A DNA stretch of 64,000 bases from NCBI GenBank assembly GCA_003676145.1, contig NAUB01000022.1:62001-126000 (forward strand), written 5' to 3'. Both the position numbers and the translations under genes were made by a program. The notes below the pieces were generated by a model. The model worked only from the letters and a program-made list of their open reading frames with translations, searched no databases and had not been told where the DNA came from. How positions within the stretch are numbered: position 1 is the first letter of the stretch; the number at the start of each line of letters is the position of its first letter. Positions 7,722 through 17,549 of this stretch are shown piece by piece. The DNA is from a gamma proteobacterium symbiont of Stewartia floridana. Lineage in GTDB: Bacteria; Pseudomonadota; Gammaproteobacteria; Chromatiales; Chromatiaceae.

Positions 7722-8494
7722 TGAATCAACAGGCTGATCCGAACCACGAGACGAATAAAACGCAGATCAAAAGCTTTTTACAAGCGATAGCGGGTGACGT
7801 GTTGATGCTGACCCGCTTACACGCCAGGGAACCGGATACGGCACTGCTTGAGCTATTGGTGGAGTATGAATTCCCCAACACCATGGCTCTGAACCTGGTC
7901 AGTGACGAGGGTAAACAGGCCAGCCAGTTCATGCGGCATGTGGTTGAAACCATGCCTTCACAGTTCGATGATGAGTATCTTGATACGCTGGCGGCAGACT
8001 TTGCAGATATCTATCTGAATCATAGCCTGCAGGCTTCGCCACTGGAATCCGTATGGATCGATGAAGAGAAGCTGACCTGTCAGGAGAGCATGTTTCAGGT
8101 TCGAGCCTGGTATGAGAGCTATGGCCTGCAAGCGGAAAACTGGCGAGTCCGCCCAGATGATGACCTGGTATTGCAACTACAATTCATCGCTCACCTGTTC
8201 TCGATCTCTGATTCGATAGAAGAACTCGAAGATGTTGCACGATTCATGGATGAGCACCTACTGCGCTGGCTTGGACAGTTCTCATCGCGAGTGGCCCATC
8301 GTTCTGCAACACCCTACTACTCAGGTATCGCACTATTGACCGGGGCTTATTGCGAAGAACTCAGAGATCTCATCGCTACGATCACCAATCTGCCCAGGCC
8401 ATCCGCGGAGGAGATCGATGAGAGAATGAAGCGTGACACGATGAGTCAAGAGGTGACATTGAGTTATATGCCAGGTATTGGCCCCGCAGTATAG
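7721..8494 (+). CDS. TorD/DmsD-type redox-enzyme maturation chaperone
   Basis: A 257-residue all-helical cytoplasmic protein with TorD/DmsD-family features: a long N-terminal helical part, the acidic DDDLVLQLQFIAHL segment, and the C-terminal LRWLGQFSSRV...TPYYSGIA region. Such chaperones bind the Tat signal of their molybdoenzyme and hold it until the cofactor is inserted. It overlaps the DmsB-like gene by one base and is almost surely dedicated to the enzyme at 4474. Confidence 0.85.
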   Translation: MNQQADPNHETNKTQIKSFLQAIAGDVLMLTRLHAREPDTALLELLVEYEFPNTMALNLVSDEGKQASQFMRHVVETMPSQFDDEYLDTLAADFADIYLNHSLQASPLESVWIDEEKLTCQESMFQVRAWYESYGLQAENWRVRPDDDLVLQLQFIAHLFSISDSIEELEDVARFMDEHLLRWLGQFSSRVAHRSATPYYSGIALLTGAYCEELRDLIATITNLPRPSAEEIDERMKRDTMSQEVTLSYMPGIGPAV

Positions 8495-8504
8495 TACGCC
8501 TGAT

Positions 8505-9569
8505 ATGCCTTTTCTCAAGGATTTGTTCAATCGGGTACGCGAGGAAGAGAAGTTACCGGTTGTCGACCCGGAGCGATGTGTCCATAGCCTGATTGAGATC
8601 GCCAGCTGTTCGTCCTGCGTGGAAGTCTGTCCTACAAAGGCCTGGGCCCTGGATGACGAAGCTCTGCTGTTCGATGCGTCTGTTTGTGATGGTTGCGGGC
8701 TCTGCCTACCCATCTGTCCTGAAAGCGCCATCTCGATCCAATATGAGATTTTATGTGGCGACTTGGATCTGGGAAAGATCGTACTCTCCACCTGCGAAGA
8801 GACTGGAATGAAGGACAACCAAGGCGTGCTGCCCTGCATTCACATGGTCAGTCTCAACGACATACTCAATCTCTACAACCAAGGCTATCTACAATGGGTG
8901 ATTGCTACTGGCAACTGCTCAGAGTGCCAGCGTGGTTGTAATACTACGCTTTTTGAGCGAATACAACAGGTCAACACTGCATTGGATGAGGAAGGACTTC
9001 CTCTCATCGATTATCACGCAACTGATTTCATATCATGGCAGCGTATCCAGTCACTGATGGAGGATACCCCACCATCTGCAAGCCTCAGCCGAAGAGCTTT
9101 CTTAAGAGGCGTCCTGGAGAACAGCGTCAATAACCCAACCAGTCACTTTAAACAGAAACAACCAGCAACCACTGCTATTCCACCAGGTAAGTTAATGCCG
9201 AATCAGAACAGAACAACAATCTGGCCCTACGTACCTCAGATAAACAGCAAGCTGTGCAATGGTTGTGACGCTTGTGTCAATACCTGCCCACACAATGCGA
9301 TCGGACTCGTCACCGATAATGACAACTTACTATATGAAATTCGACCTGAAGCCTGCACTGAATGCGGTATTTGCCGAGATGTATGTGAGAAACGGGCGAT
9401 CACTATCATGAAGTGGACAAAACAGCCGCAACGGACGCTTGCATTGAATACCTTTACATGTGCAAGCTGTGGCAACCCTGCCCATTCACCTTCTGATGAT
9501 CACCGGTCGCTATGCAGAATTTGTGAGCAAGTAAACCACCAGAGTAACCTTTATCAGGTTATGGATTAA
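8505..9569 (+). CDS. Polyferredoxin accessory protein of the molybdoenzyme cluster
   Basis: About 354 residues with several ferredoxin-type Cys groups: CSSCVEVCP and CDGCGLCLPICP near the N terminus, CNGCDACVNTCP and CTECGICRDVCE near the C terminus, and further CxxC pairs (CSECQRGC, CASCG, CRIC). A middle segment reads LSRRAFLRG, like a Tat motif but internal, so it is probably not a signal. NapF-, NrfC- or DmsG-like accessory ferredoxins with several clusters are common beside periplasmic Mo enzymes, where they assist cluster assembly or electron supply; the family is not pinned down. The start is uncertain: ATG 8505 is preferred, with a TTG at 8478 that would overlap the chaperone gene as the alternative. 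Confidence 0.75.
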   Translation: MPFLKDLFNRVREEEKLPVVDPERCVHSLIEIASCSSCVEVCPTKAWALDDEALLFDASVCDGCGLCLPICPESAISIQYEILCGDLDLGKIVLSTCEETGMKDNQGVLPCIHMVSLNDILNLYNQGYLQWVIATGNCSECQRGCNTTLFERIQQVNTALDEEGLPLIDYHATDFISWQRIQSLMEDTPPSASLSRRAFLRGVLENSVNNPTSHFKQKQPATTAIPPGKLMPNQNRTTIWPYVPQINSKLCNGCDACVNTCPHNAIGLVTDNDNLLYEIRPEACTECGICRDVCEKRAITIMKWTKQPQRTLALNTFTCASCGNPAHSPSDDHRSLCRICEQVNHQSNLYQVMD

Positions 9570-9715
9570 CAGTCCGTCGGCTGCAGGACTCATCTATACA
9601 GGACCTAAGCCAGACAAATATAACAAGTTCATAACATTTTCCCCCATACTACAGACTTAGCGTCTTTCCTATGCTCTACTTGGACTCAAGGTGCAGTAAG
9701 TGGAAATCTAAAATT

Positions 9716-11311
9716 ATGATCAATTGGCATAAACCTGCTCGCTTTTTTCTCCATATTGAAGTTGCCTTATTCTTGATGGTGGCACTCGTCACTACCAGCT
9801 GCTCATCTGAAACTCCAGAACCTGAACAACCCACAGTCAATCAGAGTACGCCCAGCAACCAAAATAGGAATTTTGCTCCTGGTTTACCCTGGTTGAATGT
9901 TGTACGCCCGCTTACTACTGATGATATGTTAGGTAAGGTCGTTATTCTCGATTTCTGGACATATGGCTGTATCAACTGCATCCACGTACTGGCAGATCTG
10001 AAAAAACTGGAGGAGAAGTATGGCCATCAATTACTGGTAATTGGCGTACATACCCCAAAATTCGATAATGAGAAAAACCTGCAAACCCTGAAAAAAATCG
10101 TGATCCGATACGCTGTCGATCATCCTGTAATCAATGATGTGAATGGTTTACTCGCCAGCTATTACGGCATGCGCGCCTGGCCCACACGGGTGTTGATCGA
10201 CCCCAAAGGCGAGGTTCTTGGCAAGGTGGTAGGAGAAGGCCGATATGATCAGATCGACAATAAGATTTCAGAACTTCTAACCCAGCATAAGGCAGTTCTT
10301 AACCCCTCCCCGATACCTATAAGGCTGGAGCGTGAAGAAGATGACACCACACTCCTGTCAGCACCGGGAAAAATCACTGTGAACGCTGACTCTATTGCGA
10401 TAAGCGATTCCCTGAACAATCGAATTATCGTTACCAGTCACAGTGGTAAGATTAAATATATCATAGGCTCAGGTGCCACAGGAAGACTGGATGGCAGCTT
10501 TACCAATGCCAGTTTCAACTCACCACAGGGAGTGCTGTTCAACGATAATCTTATCTATGTTGCAGATACCGGCAACCATCTGCTCAGAGTAATAGACCTC
10601 GAACACAAAAGCGTCTCTACGATTGCCGGAAACGGAACCTTGGAGCGAAAACGCAGTGGTGAATTTGATGCCAAGTCAATCGGCATGGCCTCTCCTTGGG
10701 CGCTCGCTCGATTAGACGACAGATTGTTTGTTGCAATGGCTGGTAGCCATCAGATATGGGTCTACAACATCAGCAACAAGCAGCTAAGTCGTTTCGCAGG
10801 ATCAGGGCGCGAAGGCATCCTGGATGGTGATGTAGATCAGGCAACCTTCAGCCAACCGAGCGGGCTGAGTATTCGCAATAACTGGCTTTATATCGCTGAT
10901 TCAGAAGCTTCGGCAATACGACGCATTGACCTGAAAAAGAATCAGATCGAAACACTCGTGGGAACTGGATTGTTCGACTTTGGTGATAAAGATGGCGATC
11001 TCCAAAGCGCCAAGTTACAACATGTACTCGGTATCTCGGTGAAAGACCAAAAAGAGATTTACATCGCTGACACCTACAATCACAAACTCAAACGGATAGA
11101 CCTTGAGTCATCTTCTGTGGAATCCCTGATTGGTGATGGCAAGCCGGGATTTCTTAGCACTATAGATGGTCAGCTGCAGTTAAATGAACCAGCAGGCTTG
11201 GCACTTTATAAGGACAAACTCTATATCACGGACACCAACAATGATCGCATCGTTGTATATGACATCGGCAGTGGTAAAACGATGCTTTTGAACATTCAAG
11301 CTACCCGCTAA
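9716..11311 (+). CDS. Exported thioredoxin-like protein with NHL beta-propeller
   Basis: About 531 residues. The N terminus is a hydrophobic leader followed by TTSC, a possible lipoprotein site. A thioredoxin-fold domain (about residues 45-165) contains GCINC as the redox-active CxxC and the cis-Pro segment AWPTRVL. The rest is an NHL-repeat propeller with recurring units such as SPQGVLFNDNLIYVADTGNHLLRVIDL. This pairing is that of the NHLRC2 family. The start at 9716 is chosen over 9671 because the leader begins there. It sits 146 bp after the polyferredoxin gene on the same strand. A thiol-redox protein beside a sulfoxide-reductase-family system fits periplasmic redox repair, but co-transcription is not shown. 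Confidence 0.75.
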   Translation: MINWHKPARFFLHIEVALFLMVALVTTSCSSETPEPEQPTVNQSTPSNQNRNFAPGLPWLNVVRPLTTDDMLGKVVILDFWTYGCINCIHVLADLKKLEEKYGHQLLVIGVHTPKFDNEKNLQTLKKIVIRYAVDHPVINDVNGLLASYYGMRAWPTRVLIDPKGEVLGKVVGEGRYDQIDNKISELLTQHKAVLNPSPIPIRLEREEDDTTLLSAPGKITVNADSIAISDSLNNRIIVTSHSGKIKYIIGSGATGRLDGSFTNASFNSPQGVLFNDNLIYVADTGNHLLRVIDLEHKSVSTIAGNGTLERKRSGEFDAKSIGMASPWALARLDDRLFVAMAGSHQIWVYNISNKQLSRFAGSGREGILDGDVDQATFSQPSGLSIRNNWLYIADSEASAIRRIDLKKNQIETLVGTGLFDFGDKDGDLQSAKLQHVLGISVKDQKEIYIADTYNHKLKRIDLESSSVESLIGDGKPGFLSTIDGQLQLNEPAGLALYKDKLYITDTNNDRIVVYDIGSGKTMLLNIQATR

Positions 11312-11530
11312 TCTTTCTCTCTAGAGATCTTAACTACCCTCAAAACGAAAAAGTGATCGTTCAGGTTTCACCCCGCGATTGATCAGATTGGATTATGGTT
11401 CTGTCTAACTAAAAGATAGACATATGAATCATATTCAGGCAAGCATCTGAAGAACAACTTAAGTATATTTAGAGTTACAAAAAGCGTATAATGATGCGGG
11501 CAGGGAATCAACATTTTTTGAGCTTTACTC

Positions 11531-14500
11531 ATGACTGCTTCACGCATCACCATTCTGCTGACGGGCATCTATCTTATCACCTCGTTGGCTTTGGTGTGGT
11601 TTGTTTGGAACGAGTGGACCACATATCAAACGACAAAAAATGATCTCCTAAACGACTCCAGAATCATGGAATTGCGAAACAATATCGTCCACCTTGATGA
11701 GGTATTGACGATGTCTTCCCGCATGGCAGCGGCGACTGGCGACCTGCAGTGGCAGGAACGATATAACAGCTACAAACCAAAACTAGACGCCGCCTTCGTG
11801 GAAGCCGTGAGACTTTCGCCCGAACCCTTTAGAGCTAAAGCTGTTTCAGATGCTGAAGCAGCAAATACAAAACTCGTGGAGATGGAGAAAAAATCTTTTG
11901 AACTGATTCTACAAGGACGCATAAATGAAGCCAAGGCGCTTTTATTCAGCGATGAATACGAAAAGCAGAAAATTATTTATGCTCAGGGAATGACTCAGTT
12001 TGTTTTAAAACACCCCCAGTTTCTCAGACTTGAAGAGTTGCGAGGCATTATCATACATCTGGATGAGGTGTTGACCATGTCCGCTCGCATGGCTGCCGCA
12101 ACAGGTGATCTGCAATGGGAGAAACGCTATCGTAATTCTGAATCCATATTGGATGCCGCTATCAGAGACGCCATTAATCTTGCACCAGACTCAAGAATAA
12201 GTCGCTTGATCTCTAAAACCGATTTAGCCAATAGAAAGCTGGTGGAGATGGAGAATCAATCCTTTAAGCTCATTCAAAGCGGGCTTATTGACGAAGCCAA
12301 GGCCATCCTGTTTGGCGACGAATATACTAAACAGAAGTTAATCTATCACCAAGGCATGGATAACTTTTCCAAGGCGCTCTCCAGCCTGTCTCATAAAAAT
12401 CTCTCTGAGGCTCAGACAGCAGCTTTAGTACGTGTTTTTGTAACAGTACTTCTTCTTTTGTTTCTTATCTTAGCTTGGTTTGTGGTGATACGTGTCGTAA
12501 CCAATTGGATCAAAACTCTCAGCTATACGAAAGAGTTGAAACATCAGATAACATTGCGCAGAAAAGCAGAATTGGCACTTAAACTGGCCAATCAAAGTTT
12601 AAGAAAAAATGAAATGTTGCTCATTGAAGCCCAGAAAATATCGCATCTTGGCCACTGGGATTGGAATATTCAAAAGCATGAACTGGTATGGTCAGATGAA
12701 ATCTATCGGATCTTCGGGCTCAATCCACAAAAGTTTAATACTTCCTATGAAGCTTTCTTACAAGCCGTTCATATCGAGGATCGAGAAAAAGTCAATGATG
12801 CGGTTAAGCATGCCATAGATGATCAGGCTCCCTATGATTTAGAACATCGCATTGTACTTCCCTCAGGTGAAGAGCGTATCGTGCATGAGCTGGCAAGGAT
12901 CGATCGTGATGAGAAAGGTGAGGCAGTTCGCATGTTTGGTACGGTGCTCGATATCACTGAGCGTAAAAAAACAGAAGAGCGCTTACTTCTTGCGGCGAGC
13001 GTCATGGAAAACACCTCTGAGGGTGTGATTATCTGCGATACCAATGCCAACATCATTGAAGTCAACACTGCTTTCTGCAATATTCTCGGATACTCCCGGG
13101 AAGAAGTGATTGGACAAAATCCACGCATTTGGCGTTCGGATCGTCATGATAAAGAGTTCTTTGACGGCATGTGGCAGGAGTTAACCGAGACTGGTAACTG
13201 GCGGGGAGAGATCTGGAACCGAAGAAAAGATGGCACGTTGATTCCAGAATGGTTAAACATAAGCCAAGTGCTCGATACCAATACAGATCTGAGCCACTAT
13301 GTTGCAGTTTTTTCTGATATAAGCCAGATCAAGCATTCACAAGAAAAACTTGACCACATAGCTCATCACGACATTCTCACTGATCTACCAAACCGACTGC
13401 TGCTGAATGAACGTCTGGAGCATGCACTCCGGCGCGCAGATCGCCACAACACCAAACTGGCAGTATGTTTTCTCGATCTCGACCATTTCAAACATATCAA
13501 TGATAGCATGGGGCATTTAACGGGAGATATGTTACTGCAAGCAGTAACTGAACGACTCAAGCAAACATCTCGACAAGATGACACCATTGCACGAGTTGGC
13601 GGTGATGAGTTTGTTTTCCTGTTGGAAGACATTTCCCGTGAGGAGGATGCGGTAGTAGCTGCGCAGAAACTGCTAGCCGCATTTAAAAATTCATTTCTTA
13701 TTGATCACCAAGAGATTCACATCACTGCCAGCTTGGGTATCTGTATCTATCCTCGCGATGGTGATGATGTCGACAAACTACTGCGCAATGCTGATGCGGC
13801 GATGTACCGGGCTAAGGAAGAAGGCCGGAATACCTATCAATTCTATTCCGGAGAAATGACGAGCAATGCATTCGAGAGGGTGTTGCTGGAGAACAGTTTG
13901 CACCAAGCCATTAGTAATGGGGAATTATACCTGGCTTATCAACCTCAACTGGAGTTGCCATCACAGCGTTTGATTGGCTTCGAGTCATTGATCCGCTGGC
14001 AGCACCCTGATCTGGGCTTGGTCTCGCCTGGCAAATTCATACCACTGGCTGAAGAAACCGGATTGATTCACACTATAGGTCAATGGGTACTGAGAACTGC
14101 CTGCCAGCAAGCCAGTATTTGGCTGGAACAAGGCTTAGATTTTGGCCATATTGCGGTTAATGTGGCTGGACCGCAGATCCAGAGAGGCAATCTGCTTGAG
14201 GAGGTTAAAACTGTACTGGCTGAAACCAGACTTCCGGCTCACCACCTCGAGTTAGAAATCACTGAGAGCTTTATCATGCAGCAGCCCAAACAAGCGATCG
14301 AGCTACTCTCAGAACTTCGCCACCTCGGGGTTTCGATAGCTATAGACGACTTCGGAACGGGATTTTCCTCGCTGAGTTATCTCAAGCAATTACCTATCAA
14401 AAAGCTGAAAATCGACCGATCTTTCATTTTTGATATCCCTGATGATCCAAACGACATGGCTATCGTCAAAGCTGTAATCGCACTCAGTCATAACCTTGGC

Positions 14501-14650
14501 CTGAACTCCATAGCTGAAGGAGTGGAAAGCGAAGAACAAGCCAGCTTTCTTTTGGATGCCGGGTGCACTGAAGTCCAGGGTTATTTATACAGTAAGCCAG
14601 TCATAGCAGAGGAGGCGGAGAAACTGCCCTTCTGGCAGAGTAACTGTTGA
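11531..14650 (+). CDS. Membrane GGDEF-EAL protein with duplicated sensor domain and two PAS domains
   Basis: A 1039-residue bifunctional c-di-GMP protein. After a membrane helix (residues 5-25) come two homologous helical sensor units of about 120 residues (HLDEVLTMSSRMAAATGDLQW and HLDEVLTMSARMAAATGDLQW mark the two copies), a second membrane helix (about 300-325), a coiled coil, two PAS domains (SHLGHWDWNIQKHELVW; EGVIICDTNANIIEVNTAF), then GGDEF and EAL. The cyclase site is intact (VGGDEF) with an inhibitory RxxD (RQDD) five residues before it. The phosphodiesterase site keeps ESLIRW, EITES, DDFGTGFSS, KIDRSF and AEGVES. Both activities are possible; which dominates cannot be told. The ligand is unknown. 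Confidence 0.9.
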   Translation: MTASRITILLTGIYLITSLALVWFVWNEWTTYQTTKNDLLNDSRIMELRNNIVHLDEVLTMSSRMAAATGDLQWQERYNSYKPKLDAAFVEAVRLSPEPFRAKAVSDAEAANTKLVEMEKKSFELILQGRINEAKALLFSDEYEKQKIIYAQGMTQFVLKHPQFLRLEELRGIIIHLDEVLTMSARMAAATGDLQWEKRYRNSESILDAAIRDAINLAPDSRISRLISKTDLANRKLVEMENQSFKLIQSGLIDEAKAILFGDEYTKQKLIYHQGMDNFSKALSSLSHKNLSEAQTAALVRVFVTVLLLLFLILAWFVVIRVVTNWIKTLSYTKELKHQITLRRKAELALKLANQSLRKNEMLLIEAQKISHLGHWDWNIQKHELVWSDEIYRIFGLNPQKFNTSYEAFLQAVHIEDREKVNDAVKHAIDDQAPYDLEHRIVLPSGEERIVHELARIDRDEKGEAVRMFGTVLDITERKKTEERLLLAASVMENTSEGVIICDTNANIIEVNTAFCNILGYSREEVIGQNPRIWRSDRHDKEFFDGMWQELTETGNWRGEIWNRRKDGTLIPEWLNISQVLDTNTDLSHYVAVFSDISQIKHSQEKLDHIAHHDILTDLPNRLLLNERLEHALRRADRHNTKLAVCFLDLDHFKHINDSMGHLTGDMLLQAVTERLKQTSRQDDTIARVGGDEFVFLLEDISREEDAVVAAQKLLAAFKNSFLIDHQEIHITASLGICIYPRDGDDVDKLLRNADAAMYRAKEEGRNTYQFYSGEMTSNAFERVLLENSLHQAISNGELYLAYQPQLELPSQRLIGFESLIRWQHPDLGLVSPGKFIPLAEETGLIHTIGQWVLRTACQQASIWLEQGLDFGHIAVNVAGPQIQRGNLLEEVKTVLAETRLPAHHLELEITESFIMQQPKQAIELLSELRHLGVSIAIDDFGTGFSSLSYLKQLPIKKLKIDRSFIFDIPDDPNDMAIVKAVIALSHNLGLNSIAEGVESEEQASFLLDAGCTEVQGYLYSKPVIAEEAEKLPFWQSNC

Positions 14651-14738
14651 AATTAGCGTACATTGAAACTTCATTTGCCAATCCTATTGGCTACAAATAA
14701 CTAATGCCAGCCTGATCTCGCCACCGTAAACATACCCG

Positions 14739-15923
14739 CTAATTTTTCATTTGGCTAAACTCGAGGTTTTTTTGCATGATCACTTGATCCCGGCCGTTCT
14801 CTTTTGCTTGATAGAGATAAGCATCTGCTCTCTTAATTGCTTTTTCGAACGACTCCTCACCAGGCATGAATACCGCAACACCAATACTGATGGTCATATT
14901 GAAGCTATTCTCGGATACAACAAATTGATAATCGGAGACCACATCACGTATACGTTCAGCATAACTTAAGATTGCATCATCGTTATCAAACTGCCCTACT
15001 ACAACAAACTCTTCCCCACCATAGCGTATCACCAGATCACTGGGTCTCGATCGCTTTCTAAGCATACCGGCAATCGTGGTCAGCACTTCATCTCCTGCCG
15101 CATGCCCATGAGTATCGTTTACCTCTTTGAAATGGTCGATATCCATGAAGAGAATTGCCATCTGTTGCTTGGGATCTCTCTCTTGATGCTTGATGAGGGA
15201 TGGAATACTCTCAATCAAATAGCGCCTTCTGTAAAGACCGGTAAGGGAATCCCTGACTGCCAACTGGCTCAATCTATCGATCAATTGAGAACCGAAGAAA
15301 GCGGCAAATCCAATGAAAATCAACAGTAACAAGGTAGCCAGGGTTGATCCTCTGATAATGATATCCTCAGTCTCCTGCTCGATATCATCAAGGTATTTAC
15401 CTGTTCCCAGCACCCAATCCCAGGGTTCAAAATAGTCCACGTAAGAGACCTTGTTATACTCCATGCTGTTATGGGGCTTTTGCCAGTAGTACTCTACCCA
15501 GCCACCACCCCGTTTGGCGACATGGATGAACTCTTCAAAAATCCGCTTGCCTTTGATATCGGTCCAGTCTATTTGATTGACACCTACCCGCTCCGGAGTA
15601 TGCGGCTGCATGTAGAGGGTACCGTTACCCAGGTTGATCCAGTAGTAGCCATTTTTCTTGTAAGTCGCACTCTCCAGTGCATTCGCTGCAAGTCTTTTGG
15701 CCTGAGACATCGTCAGGTCTCCGGCCACTTCCAGCTTATGGAAATAGCGGATCACCCCCATACCGATTTGCGATACTTCCCGGGCATCGTCTTTGTGCTT
15801 TTGCAGCAGACTATCGGATAGATTTCCATAGAAATAGAAGAGCAGCAGGAGCATACCAAAAAGAAACAGGGCCGTAAGCAGAGCAAACTGATTGAGGATC
15901 GCGGTTCTTTCTTGTGGCTGCAT
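14739..15923 (-). CDS. Cache-domain diguanylate cyclase
   Basis: A 394-residue protein: membrane helix (about 12-32), a periplasmic single-Cache-type domain recognisable by KNGYYWINLGNGTLYMQPH and FEPWDWVLGTGKYLDDI, a second helix (about 190-212), and a GGDEF domain. The active site is GGEEF with RPSD (I-site) five residues upstream, so it should make c-di-GMP and be product-inhibited. Cache domains of this kind bind small organic ligands. It converges with the GGDEF-EAL gene at 11531, tail to tail with 88 bp between. Confidence 0.9.
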   Translation of the reverse strand: MQPQERTAILNQFALLTALFLFGMLLLLFYFYGNLSDSLLQKHKDDAREVSQIGMGVIRYFHKLEVAGDLTMSQAKRLAANALESATYKKNGYYWINLGNGTLYMQPHTPERVGVNQIDWTDIKGKRIFEEFIHVAKRGGGWVEYYWQKPHNSMEYNKVSYVDYFEPWDWVLGTGKYLDDIEQETEDIIIRGSTLATLLLLIFIGFAAFFGSQLIDRLSQLAVRDSLTGLYRRRYLIESIPSLIKHQERDPKQQMAILFMDIDHFKEVNDTHGHAAGDEVLTTIAGMLRKRSRPSDLVIRYGGEEFVVVGQFDNDDAILSYAERIRDVVSDYQFVVSENSFNMTISIGVAVFMPGEESFEKAIKRADAYLYQAKENGRDQVIMQKNLEFSQMKN

Positions 15924-16414
15924 GATACAAATAGATCAACAGATTAGATTTAGCTCAGGAGGCCTCTCTCTTTCCATGGTCAAATTTTCCTAAATCCAGT
16001 ATAAGATAAAATTTCACAAGAGAAACCTACGATGGCAGTGCGAAAATTGGAATTTCCAGTTTACTTGATCTGTCTCATGCCACTTTTGATTCAATTGTCA
16101 TAATTCGTTACATACTGACCTGTGACAATGCAATTCATCAGACCTGCCACGCACGTATGTAGACACCACACATGCCGTCCAATTATGTTTGTACAACTAA
16201 TAGTATCGGTAGTCATGGAAAACCTCTAACAAAATGCCATCAATGTATAGTGCTTTTTAGGGAGATCAGGCGCTCTGATTAAGGAAAACCATAATTTACC
16301 TTTGCCAGCTATGCTCTATGATCATCAGCACAGTCAAATAACTCGATCGGGATAATCGAGCCAGTTTATCGACCCGGGGCTTGGTTACGGGTCAGTGATC
16401 CCTGAGGCGTATCG
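15924..16414. other. Intergenic region between divergent genes
   Basis: About 490 bp that must hold the promoters of the cyclase on the left and the PstS-like gene on the right. No RNA gene, repeat or clear sigma-54 site was seen. Confidence 0.4.
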
Positions 16415-17296
16415 GTGAGTGTCAAGACATCGTTGAAAAGGCTAAGCTTTCTACTCATGCTCAGCTATTCACTTTCCAGCTATGGACTTGAGCTTAAATG
16501 GGCTGGATGTGGCATTACCAAAAAGGCGTTCATGGCCGAACTGGCTTCTGCTTATGAAGAGAAAACCGGCATCAAGATAGAGCTGGAAGGCGGCGGCGCT
16601 ACCAAAGGTATTCAGAAAGTCATTTCGAAGTCCGTCGATGTAGGCGGTTCATGTCGCTTCCGTGTGAATGATGACGATGCCTCCCGAGCCTCGATCAAGT
16701 TCAATCCAGTCGCTTGGGATGCCTTGACCGTTGTGGTCAATCCAGCCAATCAACTCGATTCGATCTCCCTGGAGTCACTGCGTGACATCTACACCGGAAA
16801 AATTACCAACTGGTCTCAACTGGGCGGTCCTGACCAACCATTGGAACTCTATGTGCGTGAGGGAAAGATATCCGGTGTCGGACACATGATTCGACAGTTG
16901 TTGTTCAACGACCCACAGATGAGTTTTGAGGGGAGTGAGTTCTTCCCCTCTTCGGGGCCACTGGAAAAAGCGATAGAGAAGAATCCCAATGCAATTGGTA
17001 TGACCGGGATCAGCAGTGCTCGTAAGCGGAACTTCAAGATCCTTAAACTGGATGGTAAGGAACCCAGTTTTGAGAATATCAAAAATGGCTCCTATACCCT
17101 CTATCGGCCCCTCTATATCGTAAGCAACCGAGAGAGTGAAAACTACGCCGAGGTGAAACGCTTTCTCAACTTTACACACAGTCGGGTAGGACGCGACATC
17201 ATGCGTGATAATGGTGTTGTACCCTATCTTGAGGCGGTTTGGTTGAGCAGTAATCTGCAGCGTCAGTGGTCTGACTCAAGAAAGATAAAAAATTGA
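16415..17296 (+). CDS. PstS-like periplasmic substrate-binding protein
   Basis: A 293-residue protein with a signal peptide and the phosphate-binding-protein-like fold: GGGATKGIQKVISKSVDVGG near the N terminus, the segment SLRDIYTGKITNWSQLGG typical of PstS-type proteins, and FLNFTHSRVGRDIM near the end. Start is GTG 16415 with GAGG upstream. No ABC permease or ATPase genes are nearby, so it may be a stand-alone binding or sensor component. The ligand is an anion by family, but phosphate itself is not assured. It lies 250 bp upstream of dsrA on the same strand. Confidence 0.8.
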   Translation: MSVKTSLKRLSFLLMLSYSLSSYGLELKWAGCGITKKAFMAELASAYEEKTGIKIELEGGGATKGIQKVISKSVDVGGSCRFRVNDDDASRASIKFNPVAWDALTVVVNPANQLDSISLESLRDIYTGKITNWSQLGGPDQPLELYVREGKISGVGHMIRQLLFNDPQMSFEGSEFFPSSGPLEKAIEKNPNAIGMTGISSARKRNFKILKLDGKEPSFENIKNGSYTLYRPLYIVSNRESENYAEVKRFLNFTHSRVGRDIMRDNGVVPYLEAVWLSSNLQRQWSDSRKIKN

Positions 17297-17549
17297 GTTG
17301 AATCAGCCACGATTCAGATTTGTCTCCTATCTCAGAGCCTTCCACCACTTTTTACTCAACAGAACCTTTAGAACCCCTACTCTCTCGACCAGTATTGGAA
17401 TGTTTGAGTCCGTCTATTCCAAAGGTGATATTAACCTACTATTTTTATCAACTATTATTAGGGGACAGATACGATAATCAAGCTCGCTACGAATGGCGTA
17501 GCCTCAGCCGGACCTGCGGGTTGAGCGGCCATGAACAGGAGGCATTCTG
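17297..17549. other. Leader region before dsrA
   Basis: Holds the probable dsrA promoter or 5' leader. A 76-codon reading frame from 17320 ends one base into the dsrA start (TGATG), but it lacks a ribosome site and any family resemblance; it is treated as chance, with a leader peptide as a remote alternative. Confidence 0.4.
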
